A DNA stretch of 64,000 nucleotides from an uncultured Flavobacteriales bacterium (GCA_902478645.1 CABSLV010000005.1:1-64000), one strand, 5' to 3'. Counted from the first letter of the stretch, positions 18,021 through 25,982 are shown. The notes: generated by a model not told the origin, from the sequence alone. Made by a program: numbers and translations.

Positions 18021-18085
18021 AACCCCGAAGGGGGCGGGCAAGCGGTGCGCCGTAGGCGCACCGCTTGCCCGCCCCCTTCGGGGTT
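18021..18085. terminator. Bidirectional terminator, perfect 31-bp hairpin
   Basis: Arms 18021-18051 and 18055-18085 are perfectly complementary over 31 bp with a three-base loop. It sits between the converging stops of mscL and the secreted protein gene, so it can end both transcripts. It contains CGCTTGCCCGCC, also found at the edge of the hairpin at 1-49. Confidence 0.8.
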
Positions 18086-18101
18086 GTGAGTCTGCTAAAA
18101 A

Positions 18102-18716
18102 TCAGCGCAAAGCGATCTGAATTGCATCGATGTGGCCATCCTTGACGATAAAGGTGATCTTTCCTTTCTGACGCAACGCACCACTGCCCGCCTCGACCTT
18201 TACCGGTACGAAGAACACCTGCTTCTTGGTCGATTTGCGCAGCGCCTTGTTGTACTCGTCCGGGAACACCCCCGCCAACGACTCGAACGCATCACCCACC
18301 CGGATCGGCGTATTACCGTAATAGAGCGGATAGTTCGACGTATAGGTATTGGCATTGGTCAGAAACGCCTCCCCGCGCTCCCTTTCCTGGTCGAAATAGA
18401 TAACCATCTGGTCGTAGATCAAAACCATCGTCCCCAGGAGTTCCGGTCGGCCATAATACGGGGCATAAAACCCGAAAGCCGGTCCCCAGGGACCCCACCA
18501 GGGCGAAAAGTAAGGATACACCGCATATCCCCCCCGGGCGTTGAGATAACCCTCCCGGGTCAGCGGTTTGCCCAACAGTTCCCGTGCACGGTCCGGAGTG
18601 GCTCGATAGATCGGCATATCGCCCAAATAAAAACTCCGCAAATCGTACACATTGGTCCGTGCCGAAGCCGAAAGCCCGACGAACAGGCACAGGAAAAAGA
18701 ATATGTATTTTTTCAT
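18102..18716 (-). CDS. Secreted protein of unknown function
   Basis: A 204-residue protein with a signal peptide (MKKYIFFFLCLFVGLSASA). The mature part has an aromatic, Gly/Pro/Tyr-rich segment (FSPWWGPWGPAFGFYAPYYG, about residues 60-80) and a C-terminal basic and beta-rich part. I do not recognise the family. The ATG at 18716 has a good purine-rich site (AAAAGGAGAAA) just upstream; a GTG 24 bases earlier would leave the signal peptide with a longer charged front. It converges on mscL. Confidence 0.75.
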   Translation of the reverse strand: MKKYIFFFLCLFVGLSASARTNVYDLRSFYLGDMPIYRATPDRARELLGKPLTREGYLNARGGYAVYPYFSPWWGPWGPAFGFYAPYYGRPELLGTMVLIYDQMVIYFDQERERGEAFLTNANTYTSNYPLYYGNTPIRVGDAFESLAGVFPDEYNKALRKSTKKQVFFVPVKVEAGSGALRQKGKITFIVKDGHIDAIQIALR

Positions 18717-18743
18717 CGTTTTCTCCTTTTGGTTACACAAGCA

Positions 18744-18751
18744 CTAAAGTA
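18744..18751 (-). promoter_or_regulatory. Candidate -7 box for the secreted protein gene
   Basis: TACTTTAG on the minus strand differs by one base from TAnnTTTG and lies 28 bases before the ATG at 18716. Confidence 0.4.
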
Positions 18752-18890
18752 CGCATTTTTCCCGCATTTTCCTACAATGTATCCCCGCCAAGGGCCGCTA
18801 AATTTTTCCTAAAGTCCCCTTTTCGTTATCAAAAAACATCCTCATCCAGTCCGAAGCTAACCCGCGACAACTTTTCCCTCGAGACGCCTC

Positions 18891-19514
18891 TTGCTTCTCT
18901 GGCTGTTCCTAGCCCCCTTGTTGTCGCTCCAAGCCGCCCCGGAACGCACCGGGGACGAGCCTGTCCGGAAAAATTACCTCATGGCACACGTCGGTCTGTT
19001 TCCTACCGACTACGGGATTTACCTCTCGATCCCCGATTCGGACCAATGGAACTTCGTGGGGTCTTTCCGGTATTTCGGACCGGTCTTCGGGATCACCTAC
19101 GGGCGGCAGTTCAACGACTTCCTGGCTGCAGAAGGATACTTGTTCCTTTCCTTTATCACCCGTACCGACATGCCGGATAAGTTGACAGTCTATGACTACC
19201 TCACCACCCGCTACGGAGCAGGTGCCGGGCTAATCGTTACCCCTCTGAGGCGCTGGTTCCGCTTCCTGAAAGTAGGGGCCGTCCTGGGCTATGTCCGGGA
19301 AGATACGCGCTCCGAATGGAACAACGGGCAAACGGATTTCCGACAAACCATCAGCAGCAACAACTTCGTCATCAACTATCCCCTGCGGCTTTACGCCCTG
19401 GACGGCCCGCGCTATGCCCTTTGCGCCGAGGTCAATCTCCAATGCCAGTACGAGAACGGTGTCTACCGGCGCAGAACGGTGAACTACACGGTAAACTTCG
19501 CCTATAAGTTTTAA
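18891..19514 (+). CDS. Small outer-membrane or secreted beta-rich protein, unusual start
   Basis: A protein of about 207 residues with an N-terminal hydrophobic stretch (LLLLWLFLAPLLSLQAAPE) followed by alternating beta-strand-like sequence and a C-terminal Phe (VNFAYKF), typical of small outer-membrane barrels. I do not recognise the family. The frame is closed by a stop at 18858-18860 and contains no ATG before the hydrophobic stretch; only the TTG at 18891 is available. In-frame codons just before it read SRRL, which would supply the positive charges of a signal peptide, so the true start may be a rare codon slightly upstream or the start has been lost. A strong terminator follows. Confidence 0.6.
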   Translation: MLLWLFLAPLLSLQAAPERTGDEPVRKNYLMAHVGLFPTDYGIYLSIPDSDQWNFVGSFRYFGPVFGITYGRQFNDFLAAEGYLFLSFITRTDMPDKLTVYDYLTTRYGAGAGLIVTPLRRWFRFLKVGAVLGYVREDTRSEWNNGQTDFRQTISSNNFVINYPLRLYALDGPRYALCAEVNLQCQYENGVYRRRTVNYTVNFAYKF

Positions 19515-19538
19515 CATTTCTTTTCTTCAGAAAACCAA

Positions 19539-19574
19539 ACGCACGGAGCCTCCGCGAGGCTTCGTGCGTTTTTT
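19539..19574 (+). terminator. Intrinsic terminator
   Basis: A 14-bp stem (19539-19552 with 19556-19569, one G-T pair, loop CGC) is followed directly by a T-run. It lies 25 bp past the stop of the small barrel protein and insulates the sulfonolipid genes downstream. Confidence 0.85.
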
Positions 19575-19652
19575 ATGAAACATAAAACGAATTTATCGCC
19601 CGGCTGTTAGGTCATCCCGTTTTATTTGACTAAATTGCGGTGCTTTTCGGAA

Positions 19653-19690
19653 AAGTCTTAATGAAGACTTAAAAAACAAATAGTCTGTGA
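19653..19690 (+). promoter_or_regulatory. Two AGTC/GACT inverted repeats upstream of the sulfonolipid operon
   Basis: AAGTCTT-AATG-AAGACTT (19653-19670) is a perfect 7-bp inverted repeat, and a second shorter one, AGTC-TGT-GACT, follows within 20 bp. Both lie between a degenerate promoter-like region near 19625-19640 and the ATG at 19706. They are candidate operators or a 5'-leader structure; no regulator gene is adjacent. Confidence 0.35.
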
Positions 19691-19705
19691 CTTAACAATA
19701 AGATC

Positions 19706-20767
19706 ATGAGCCTTAATGACCAACCGACCACTCTTCTGAAGACCATCGGCAACACTCCGATGATCCCTTTGGACAAGTTTTTTCACGCTTCCCCGATAAG
19801 AATCTACGCAAAAGTCGAATCGTACAACCCCGGTCATTCCATGAAGGACCGTGTGGCTCTGCACATTATCGAAGAAGCTGAACGCCGCGGCGAACTCCGC
19901 CCCGGAGCGACCATCGTGGAAACTACCTCGGGCAATACCGGTTACAGCATAGCCATGACGTGCGCCATCAAAGGATACAAGTGTATCGTGGCCGTCAACT
20001 CCAAATGCGCCCAGGAAAAACTGAATGTCCTGCGCGCCATGGGTGCCGAAGTACACGTTTGCCCGGCCAACGTTCCGCCGGAGCACCCCGATTCGTACTA
20101 CTCCACCGGTGCCCGCCTGGCCAAGGAACATCCCGGATCGATCTACATCAACCAGTATTTCAACCCCAAAAACGCCGAATCGTACTACCTGACGGCCGGT
20201 CCTGAAATCTGGAAGCAGACCAACGGGAAAGTCACCCACTTCTTTGCCTGCTCCGGCACGGGCGGTACCATCTCCGGTATCGGCAAATACCTCAAGGAAC
20301 AGAACCCGGCCGTGGAGGTCATCGGCGTGGATGCCGTAGGAAGCATCCTGAAGAAATACAAGGAGACGGGCATCATCGACCCCAACGAACTCCAGCCCTA
20401 CCGGATGGAAGGCGTGGGGAAAAACATGATCCCTACGGCCACGGACTTCTCGGTGATCGACCGTTTTGTCAAAGTAAACGACTTCGAGAGCGCGCATGTC
20501 GCCCGAATGCTCCCCTTGGTCGAAGGGCTCATGTGCGGATATTCCAGCGGTGCGGCTCTGGCAGCCGTCATCAAGGAACTGGAACACCTGCCTGCGGATG
20601 CCGTACCGGTAGTGCTGTTGCCCGACCACGGTGAACGCTACATGACCAAGATCTTCGACGACCGCTGGATGCAGGCGCAGGAATGGCTCAACGGGTTCAC
20701 CCCGGTAGTGAAGGACTTCCTGCTGGAGTTGAAAAACACCTACGGGGTAAGCCCCACCCTGCTGTAA
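19706..20767 (+). CDS. PLP-dependent cysteine/cysteate synthase family enzyme (probable sulfonolipid step 1)
   Basis: A 353-residue fold-type II PLP enzyme. The PLP lysine is Lys47 in NPGHSMKDR, the substrate-loop TTSGNTG is at 73-79, and the phosphate loop GTGGTISG is at 184-191. Most cysteine synthases read PGGSxKDR; here a His replaces the second Gly, suggesting a different substrate. The first gene of a three-gene set with an SDR and an SPT-like acyltransferase, it is best explained as cysteate synthase (the CapA step of capnine synthesis as I recall it from Capnocytophaga and Alistipes). Ordinary O-acetylserine sulfhydrylase or cystathionine beta-synthase activity remains possible from sequence alone. 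Confidence 0.85.
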   Translation: MSLNDQPTTLLKTIGNTPMIPLDKFFHASPIRIYAKVESYNPGHSMKDRVALHIIEEAERRGELRPGATIVETTSGNTGYSIAMTCAIKGYKCIVAVNSKCAQEKLNVLRAMGAEVHVCPANVPPEHPDSYYSTGARLAKEHPGSIYINQYFNPKNAESYYLTAGPEIWKQTNGKVTHFFACSGTGGTISGIGKYLKEQNPAVEVIGVDAVGSILKKYKETGIIDPNELQPYRMEGVGKNMIPTATDFSVIDRFVKVNDFESAHVARMLPLVEGLMCGYSSGAALAAVIKELEHLPADAVPVVLLPDHGERYMTKIFDDRWMQAQEWLNGFTPVVKDFLLELKNTYGVSPTLL

Positions 20768-20808
20768 TCCGGGGCATCGTTCAACCGAAAAACAAGAGTT
20801 AGACCGCC

Positions 20809-21669
20809 ATGATGAAAAATGCAGTCATCACGGGAGTAAGTTCCGGCATAGGACTTGCCACCGCGCGGGAACTGGCCAAGGCCGGTTTCAAAGTATTCGG
20901 GAGCGTCCGCAAGAAAGAAGACGCCCTTCGGCTCAAGGAAGAATTGGGCGACAGCTACGAACCGCTCTTCTTCGACCTGACGGACGACCAGGCCATCGCC
21001 GCCGAAGCCGCCCGCGTAGGGCAACTGGTCGGCGCACAAGGCATCCAGCTGCTGGTCAACAACGGCGGTATCTCGGGCGGAGACGCCATCATGCACGTAT
21101 CGATCGAGTACATGAAGTACATCTACGACGTCAATACGCTCGGCATGCTGCGTGTCTCGCAGGCGTTCTTCCCCCTGTTGAAGATCTCCTCGGCCAACCG
21201 GACGGTACAGACCAAGATCGTCAACATCTCCTCGGGAGCCGGACGTGCAGTACGCCCGTATCTGGGACCGTATGCCGCCACCAAACATGCGGTGGAAGCC
21301 ATCTCGGATGCCATGCGGCGCGAACTGATGCGCTACGGGATCGACGTGATCATCATCGAACCGGGCCCCATCGAGACCGAGATCTGGAACAAAAACAAAT
21401 CCAAAGACGGGGTGTACAAATACCAGGATACGGATTATGCCGTCCTGTTCCAGAAGATCGACAAAGGCGTCGAGCAGATGGAGCACAACGCCCTTCCGGC
21501 CGAAAAGGTAGCCCAACTTATCCTGAAGGCCTACACGAAAACCAACCCCGATTCGCGTTACCTGATCGCTCCTTCGCGCTGGATGTTCTGGCTGGCCATC
21601 CACGTGCTGCCGGACCGTTTCCTGGACCGGATGTTCAAAAAACAATTCGACAAGATAGAAAACTCATAA
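20809..21669 (+). CDS. Short-chain dehydrogenase/reductase (probable 3-ketocapnine reductase)
   Basis: A 286-residue classical SDR: NAD(P)-binding TGVSSGIG at 8-15, NNGG at 84-87, and the catalytic Ser141/142, Tyr155 and Lys159 (YAATK). An Arg at residue 34 in GSVRKK is consistent with NADPH preference. A C-terminal hydrophobic helix (WMFWLAIHVLPDRFLDRMF) could associate with the membrane, as in 3-ketosphinganine reductases. It lies 41 bp after the synthase and 52 bp before the acyltransferase. The inferred role is reduction of the 3-keto group of the condensed sulfonolipid base; other ketoacyl substrates cannot be excluded. Confidence 0.85.
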   Translation: MMKNAVITGVSSGIGLATARELAKAGFKVFGSVRKKEDALRLKEELGDSYEPLFFDLTDDQAIAAEAARVGQLVGAQGIQLLVNNGGISGGDAIMHVSIEYMKYIYDVNTLGMLRVSQAFFPLLKISSANRTVQTKIVNISSGAGRAVRPYLGPYAATKHAVEAISDAMRRELMRYGIDVIIIEPGPIETEIWNKNKSKDGVYKYQDTDYAVLFQKIDKGVEQMEHNALPAEKVAQLILKAYTKTNPDSRYLIAPSRWMFWLAIHVLPDRFLDRMFKKQFDKIENS

Positions 21670-21721
21670 CAGAAATCAACCCGGGGCGTGCTGCGCCCTT
21701 TTCAACACGACTTATCAAATT

Positions 21722-22990
21722 ATGGCAATGGTAGATTTATTCGACAAGATCAAAAGCAAACCCGGCCCGCTGGAAATGTGGCACGAACAGGGCGAGGGCT
21801 ATTACCTGTTCCCCGAGCTGGAAGGCGAGATCGGTTCCCGCATGATGTTCCACGGCAAGGAAGTGCTGTGCTGGAGCCTGAACAACTACCTCGGACTGGC
21901 CAACCATCCCGAGGTGCGCAAAGCCGACGCGGAAGCCGCCGCCAAATACGGCATGGCTTACCCGATGGGCGCACGCGTAATGTCCGGACAGACCAAATAC
22001 CACAAACAACTGGAACAGGAACTGGCCGAGTTCGTACACAAGAAATACGGTTGCGTGATCAACTACGGTTACCAGGGCATCATGTCGGCCATCGACTGCC
22101 TGCTGGATCGCCACGACGTAGTGGTGTACGACGCCGACTGCCACGCTTCGATCATGGACGCCATCCGCATGACGGATGCCGAACGCCTGAAATTCCGCCA
22201 CAACGACCCCAAGGACTGCGAAAAGAAACTGGAAGTAGCCACCCGGAAGGCCAACGAACTGGGCGGCGGTATCCTGGTGGTTACCGAAGGCGTGTTCGGT
22301 ATGCGCGGTATGCAGGGTAAGGTGCGTGAAATCGCCGACCTGAAAAAGAAATTCAACTTCCGCCTGCTGATCGACGACGCACATGGATTCGGTACGCAGG
22401 GCCCCAACGGAGACGGTACGCACGCCGAACAGAACTGCGTGAAGGAAGTGGACGTTTACTGCGCTACGTTTGCCAAATCGATGGCTTCCACCGGTGGTTT
22501 CGTCGCTACGGATGACAAGCAGCTCATCGTTCACCTGCGTTACAACATGCGTTCGCAGATCTTCGCCAAATCCCTGCCGATGGTCAATGTCCTGGGCGCC
22601 CTCAAACGTCTGGAGATCATCCGCAACCATCCGGAACTGCGCGAAAAACTGTGGGAAAACGTACGCATGCTTCAGAACGGTCTGCGCGAGCGCGGTTTCG
22701 ACATCGGCGATCTGACCTCGTGCGTAACGCCGGTTTACATGAAAGGTTCGCTGCAGGAGGCTTCGCAGGTGGTGGCCGACATGCGTGAAAACTACCGCAT
22801 CTTCTGCTCGATCGTGATCCCGCCGGTAATCCCCAAGGGACTCATCCTGCTGCGTCTGATCCCCACCAACTACCACACCAAGGAGGAGATCCAGTACACG
22901 CTCAACGCATTCGCCGACGTGCGCGACAAACTGGCTCGCCACGCTTACGACACCGAAAATATCGCCAAAGTCCAGCTCGATCTGGATTGA
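21722..22990 (+). CDS. Alpha-oxoamine synthase, SPT-like (probable cysteate acyltransferase for sulfonolipid)
   Basis: A 422-residue fold-type I PLP enzyme that joins an amino acid to an acyl thioester with loss of CO2. The PLP lysine is Lys252 in ATFAKSMASTGG, the ring-stacking His is in DADCHASI (His141), and DDAHGFG lies at 218-224. It belongs to the serine palmitoyltransferase / 8-amino-7-oxononanoate synthase family but differs clearly from the Bacteroides SPT that I remember (for example WSLNNYLGLANHPEV and PMGARVMSG here). Next to a cysteate-synthase-like enzyme and an SDR it is most likely the cysteate-C-acyltransferase (CapB/SulA type) making 3-ketocapnine. Serine palmitoyltransferase activity is the alternative. 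Confidence 0.85.
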   Translation: MAMVDLFDKIKSKPGPLEMWHEQGEGYYLFPELEGEIGSRMMFHGKEVLCWSLNNYLGLANHPEVRKADAEAAAKYGMAYPMGARVMSGQTKYHKQLEQELAEFVHKKYGCVINYGYQGIMSAIDCLLDRHDVVVYDADCHASIMDAIRMTDAERLKFRHNDPKDCEKKLEVATRKANELGGGILVVTEGVFGMRGMQGKVREIADLKKKFNFRLLIDDAHGFGTQGPNGDGTHAEQNCVKEVDVYCATFAKSMASTGGFVATDDKQLIVHLRYNMRSQIFAKSLPMVNVLGALKRLEIIRNHPELREKLWENVRMLQNGLRERGFDIGDLTSCVTPVYMKGSLQEASQVVADMRENYRIFCSIVIPPVIPKGLILLRLIPTNYHTKEEIQYTLNAFADVRDKLARHAYDTENIAKVQLDLD

Positions 22991-23001
22991 TCGCGTCTGT
23001 T

Positions 23002-23055
23002 GCGTGCAAGCAAAAAAGCCGGGGGCAATGCCCCCGGCTTTTTTTGCTTGCACGC
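23002..23055. terminator. Bidirectional terminator between converging genes
   Basis: A stem of about 25 bp with one unpaired base (arms 23002-23026 and 23030-23055, loop AAT) includes A- and T-runs on both sides, so it works in either direction. It separates the SPT-like gene from the converging exporter gene. CGCTTGCCC follows immediately at 23057-23065. Confidence 0.85.
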
Positions 23056-23073
23056 CCGCTTGCCCTTTCCGCC

Positions 23074-24306
23074 TTATCTGCCCGCGCGAACTTCCCGCCC
23101 GCCACGCTCGTCCGGCAGAAGAAACGCTACGAAACCCAGCAAAGGCAAATAGGAACATATCCGGAAAACCTCCTCGATTCCGTGCGTATCGGCCATCTGC
23201 CCCAGCACCGCTGCCGCAATGCCCCCGATACCGAACATCACCCCGAAAAAGAAACCGGAAACCAGCCCCAGTTTCGTCGGCAGAAGTTCCTGCGCATAGA
23301 CCAGTATCGCCGAAAAAGCGGAAGACAGCACCAGACCGATCACCACGCTCAACACGCACGTACCCGCCAGCCCCGCATAGGGCATCCACAAGGCGAACGG
23401 CGCCGCCCCGAGGATCGAAGCCCAGATGACGAATTTCCTCCCGAAACGATCGCCCACCGGCCCGCCGAACAGCGTTCCCAACGCCACGGAAAAGAGAAAA
23501 GCGAAAAGGTAAAACTGCGACTGACGCGCCGTTACATCAAACTTGTCCATCAGGTAAAACGTGTAGAAATTGGTCAAGCAAGCCATATACACATATTTGG
23601 AAAAGACCAGCAGCAACAGCACCGAGAAGACAAAGACGATTTTCCTGCGCGAAAAGCCGCTTCGGGGAAGTTCGAGCCGAAGTTTCTCCCTCTGCCCCCT
23701 TCCCGCGATCACCTGCCCGTACCACCGCACCAGCGGCCGCTTGAGCAGCATTGCCACCAAAGCCGCCCCGGCGAACACCACGATGTAGTGCTGACCGTAA
23801 GGAGCAATGATCAGCGCCGCCAACAACGGTCCGAACGAACTGCCCAGATTGCCCCCCACCTGAAAGATGGATTGCGCCAGGCCATGCCGTCCTCCGGAAG
23901 CGAAATGCGTCATCCGCGAGGCCTCGGGATGCAGCACCGACGAGCCCAACCCTACCAGAGCCACCGCCACCAATACCACCGGGAACGACCCGGCGTAGGC
24001 CAACAGGAACAAACCCGCCGCCGTAGAAAGCGAGCTCAAGGGCAAATACCACACGCTGGGACGCTTGTCGAACACCACCCCGAAAACCGGCTGGAACACC
24101 GAAGCACAGATCTGGTACACCAGCGTGATCATCCCCACCTGGGCAAAAGTAAGCGCCAGGTTGTCCTTCAAAAGAGGATACACCGCCGGAATAACCGACT
24201 GGAATGCATCGTTGCACAAATGCGCTAGGCACAGCGACCACAGGATTCCCATCGCCGTGGTGTATTCGGCCGCACCTTTTTCCCTATCTGTTACCGTCAT
24301 TTTCAT
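23074..24306 (-). CDS. MFS exporter, fosmidomycin-resistance (Fsr)-like
   Basis: A 410-residue, 12-segment major facilitator. The motif LGSSVLHPEASR near residue 120 and the first-helix phrase SLCLAHLCNDAFQSVIPAVYP are typical of the Fsr family, and VGDRFGRK is the usual MFS loop. Fsr proteins export fosmidomycin and related compounds; the natural substrate here is unknown. The frame is open to 24327, but that ATG would lie upstream of the TATCTTTG box (24322 to 24315), so I use 24306; the ATG at 24300 is equally possible. Confidence 0.88.
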   Translation of the reverse strand: MKMTVTDREKGAAEYTTAMGILWSLCLAHLCNDAFQSVIPAVYPLLKDNLALTFAQVGMITLVYQICASVFQPVFGVVFDKRPSVWYLPLSSLSTAAGLFLLAYAGSFPVVLVAVALVGLGSSVLHPEASRMTHFASGGRHGLAQSIFQVGGNLGSSFGPLLAALIIAPYGQHYIVVFAGAALVAMLLKRPLVRWYGQVIAGRGQREKLRLELPRSGFSRRKIVFVFSVLLLLVFSKYVYMACLTNFYTFYLMDKFDVTARQSQFYLFAFLFSVALGTLFGGPVGDRFGRKFVIWASILGAAPFALWMPYAGLAGTCVLSVVIGLVLSSAFSAILVYAQELLPTKLGLVSGFFFGVMFGIGGIAAAVLGQMADTHGIEEVFRICSYLPLLGFVAFLLPDERGGREVRAGR

Positions 24307-24314
24307 CGCAGGGG

Positions 24315-24322
24315 CAAAGATA
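24315..24322 (-). promoter_or_regulatory. Candidate -7 box of the Fsr-like gene
   Basis: TATCTTTG on the minus strand matches the consensus exactly and lies only 8-15 bases before the usable ATGs at 24306 and 24300. The transcript would have a very short leader or none. Confidence 0.5.
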
Positions 24323-24401
24323 CGCATCGGGACGGTTCCGGCCTACGGAAAGCCCTCCGCTTTTCCCTCCCGCACCCGGGGAAATGTTCCCCCCAAAAAA
24401 A

Positions 24402-24440
24402 GAGCGTTCGCCCCGGGAAGCCTCCCCACGGCGAACGCTC
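24402..24440 (-). terminator. Intrinsic terminator after the PepSY gene
   Basis: An 11-bp perfect stem (24402-24412 with 24430-24440) is followed on the minus strand by a run of T residues. It lies about 60 bp past the stop at 24499. Confidence 0.85.
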
Positions 24441-24498
24441 CGTCGTTCACAAAATTCTAAAAACCAATAATGACCTGTTTTTTCGTTCCTTCAACCCG

Positions 24499-25080
24499 TT
24501 ACAACAGCAAGAAGAGCGTCAGCGGGACGGCTATCCCCACGAGCAACTCCACTCCCCCACGACCCCAAAGCCCCTTGGGCCCCTTGACCATGACGATGCC
24601 CGTCAATGTGATCACCAGCAACGCCACGGCAAACACATCGGAAAAGATCGTCCAGGCGCGCGACGGGTTGTAATGCAAACGATTGAGCGCCGGGAGAAGC
24701 GGACGTTTTCGCAAGGACTCGTACCGGGCCTGCCCGCTGCGGATATCCGCCTGGAGGGACGACCCTCCCTTGAGGAACACCTTGACGGTATGCTCATCGG
24801 GGAAATAATGCTGGGTATAGTTCTCCCGCTCGCCCAAAGGCTCGAGCAGCCCCAACACATAGTCCTTGTCCCAGCCATCCTTCTCGACGGGCAGAGGACT
24901 CTCCAGGGTGTATTCGGTCAGGCGGATGCTGTAATCCGAGTTGAAGTCCCGCTTGTGGTTCAGGCAAATCCCGGAGATGGCATAGACCAGCAGCGCCCCG
25001 GCGAAAAGGTAGGACAGATCGCGGTGCAACCAGCGGCTCACCCGGCGCACTCGTCCCATTCGTGTGTTTTTTTCACTCAT
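24499..25080 (-). CDS. PepSY-associated TM protein
   Basis: A 193-residue inner-membrane protein. A basic N-terminus (RVRRVSRWLHRDLSYL) leads into TM1 (LFAGALLVYAISGICLNHK, about 25-43), then a periplasmic domain with PepSY-like strands (about 55-140), then TM2 and TM3 at the C-terminus (FAVALLVITLTGIVMVKGP and VELLVGIAVPLTLFLLL). The WLHRDLS and HYNPSRAWTIFSD segments match the short PepSY-associated TM family of Bacteroidota. Some relatives are linked to metal or siderophore reduction, but no function can be read here. The upstream lipoprotein gene on the same strand ends 128 bp away. Confidence 0.85.
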   Translation of the reverse strand: MSEKNTRMGRVRRVSRWLHRDLSYLFAGALLVYAISGICLNHKRDFNSDYSIRLTEYTLESPLPVEKDGWDKDYVLGLLEPLGERENYTQHYFPDEHTVKVFLKGGSSLQADIRSGQARYESLRKRPLLPALNRLHYNPSRAWTIFSDVFAVALLVITLTGIVMVKGPKGLWGRGGVELLVGIAVPLTLFLLL

Positions 25081-25208
25081 TTTTTAAGGGTAGTATCCCC
25101 CCCTCTCTTTCCGCTTCCGAAGACCTTTTTTCCCTGCGCCCAAAACCGGGTGGAGTGTTCGCACGGAAAAAAGATCCCTTTCGCAAAGAAGAAGGGGAAA
25201 AACGGCGG

Positions 25209-25805
25209 TTATTTGATCCGGTAGGCGGAGGCTTCGGCGTGATAGAACGAGAGGTAGTCCTTGCCCTGCTCTTGCTTGCGCTGGGCGATCTTCTGGCGGT
25301 AGTTTTCGATGCGCGCCCGGGCGGTAGCGGTAGCGGATTCGCCCCGTGCCTGTTGTTCGACACTGCATCCCTGGGTTGCATGCTCCTGGGCGGAAGATTG
25401 GGCAGCGGCCTCGAGCTGCTGTTCCCATTGGCGCAGGTATGCCTCGTCGATGCGGTCCTCGACGATCACGCCTTCGACCGCCACGATGCTATTGACCGTT
25501 TCCTTGGGGAAGGACCCGAGCTGCTTGGAGGCTTCCACGCGCAACATCTGCGTGTCGTCCGAGCCCATCAGAAAGATTTTCTGTCCGCCGTGTTCGCAGA
25601 TGTGGGTGCAGACTCCTTCCAGGATGACAGCCTGTCCCACCAGCGAATCCGCCCGGGAAAGGACCTCGTCGATGGTGAGCGTATCGCCGGAAGTGGTCAT
25701 CGAAACGGGTTCCGAGGCCGACTGTGAAGAGTTTTTGCAGGAGGCTGCTGCAAGCAGCATAAACGCCGCGAAAGACCACACGGCGATCTGTTTGAGAGTT
25801 TTCAT
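25209..25805 (-). CDS. Lipoprotein with an OB-like N-terminal domain
   Basis: A 198-residue lipoprotein. The signal ends in the lipobox LAAASC (Cys about residue 23). After a Ser-rich linker, residues about 35-120 (SLVGQAVILEGVCTHICEHG, then KIFLMGSDDTQMLRVEA) look like a small OB-fold domain of the type found in Bacteroidota periplasmic proteins, including two cysteines (Cys in CTHIC) that could bind metal. The C-terminal third is Gln/Ala-rich and helical. Start at ATG 25805; the frame is open further upstream but no signal peptide would be formed. It may be co-transcribed with the PepSY gene. Function unknown. Confidence 0.8.
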   Translation of the reverse strand: MKTLKQIAVWSFAAFMLLAAASCKNSSQSASEPVSMTTSGDTLTIDEVLSRADSLVGQAVILEGVCTHICEHGGQKIFLMGSDDTQMLRVEASKQLGSFPKETVNSIVAVEGVIVEDRIDEAYLRQWEQQLEAAAQSSAQEHATQGCSVEQQARGESATATARARIENYRQKIAQRKQEQGKDYLSFYHAEASAYRIK

Positions 25806-25837
25806 GGGAGTGTTCCAGTTTTTTTCGATTACGTGGG

Positions 25838-25845
25838 CAAAAGTA
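25838..25845 (-). promoter_or_regulatory. -7 box of the lipoprotein gene
   Basis: TACTTTTG on the minus strand is an exact TAnnTTTG match, 33 bases before the ATG at 25805. Confidence 0.5.
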
Positions 25846-25889
25846 GCCCTCCCTCTCCCGGAGAGCAATCCCCAATACCGGCTAAAAGC

Positions 25890-25927
25890 CGATCGGCCCG
25901 TACCAACTTGTTGGTACGGGCCGATCG
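25890..25927 (-). terminator. 18-bp perfect hairpin after the DUF5074-type gene
   Basis: Arms 25890-25907 and 25910-25927 are fully complementary with a two-base gap. It lies about 55 bp past the stop at 25983 of the upstream minus-strand gene. There is no T-run, so termination may be factor-assisted, or the structure may serve as a 3' stability element. Confidence 0.6.
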
Positions 25928-25982
25928 ATGGGTCGAGAGGAGAAACTCCTCCGTTCCCGTTGTTTTCTTTTTCCCGAAGAGA

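Noticed and set aside
24327..24327. ATG at 24327 as start of the Fsr-like exporter
   Set aside because: It lies upstream of the predicted transcription start given by the TATCTTTG box, so 24306 or 24300 is more likely.
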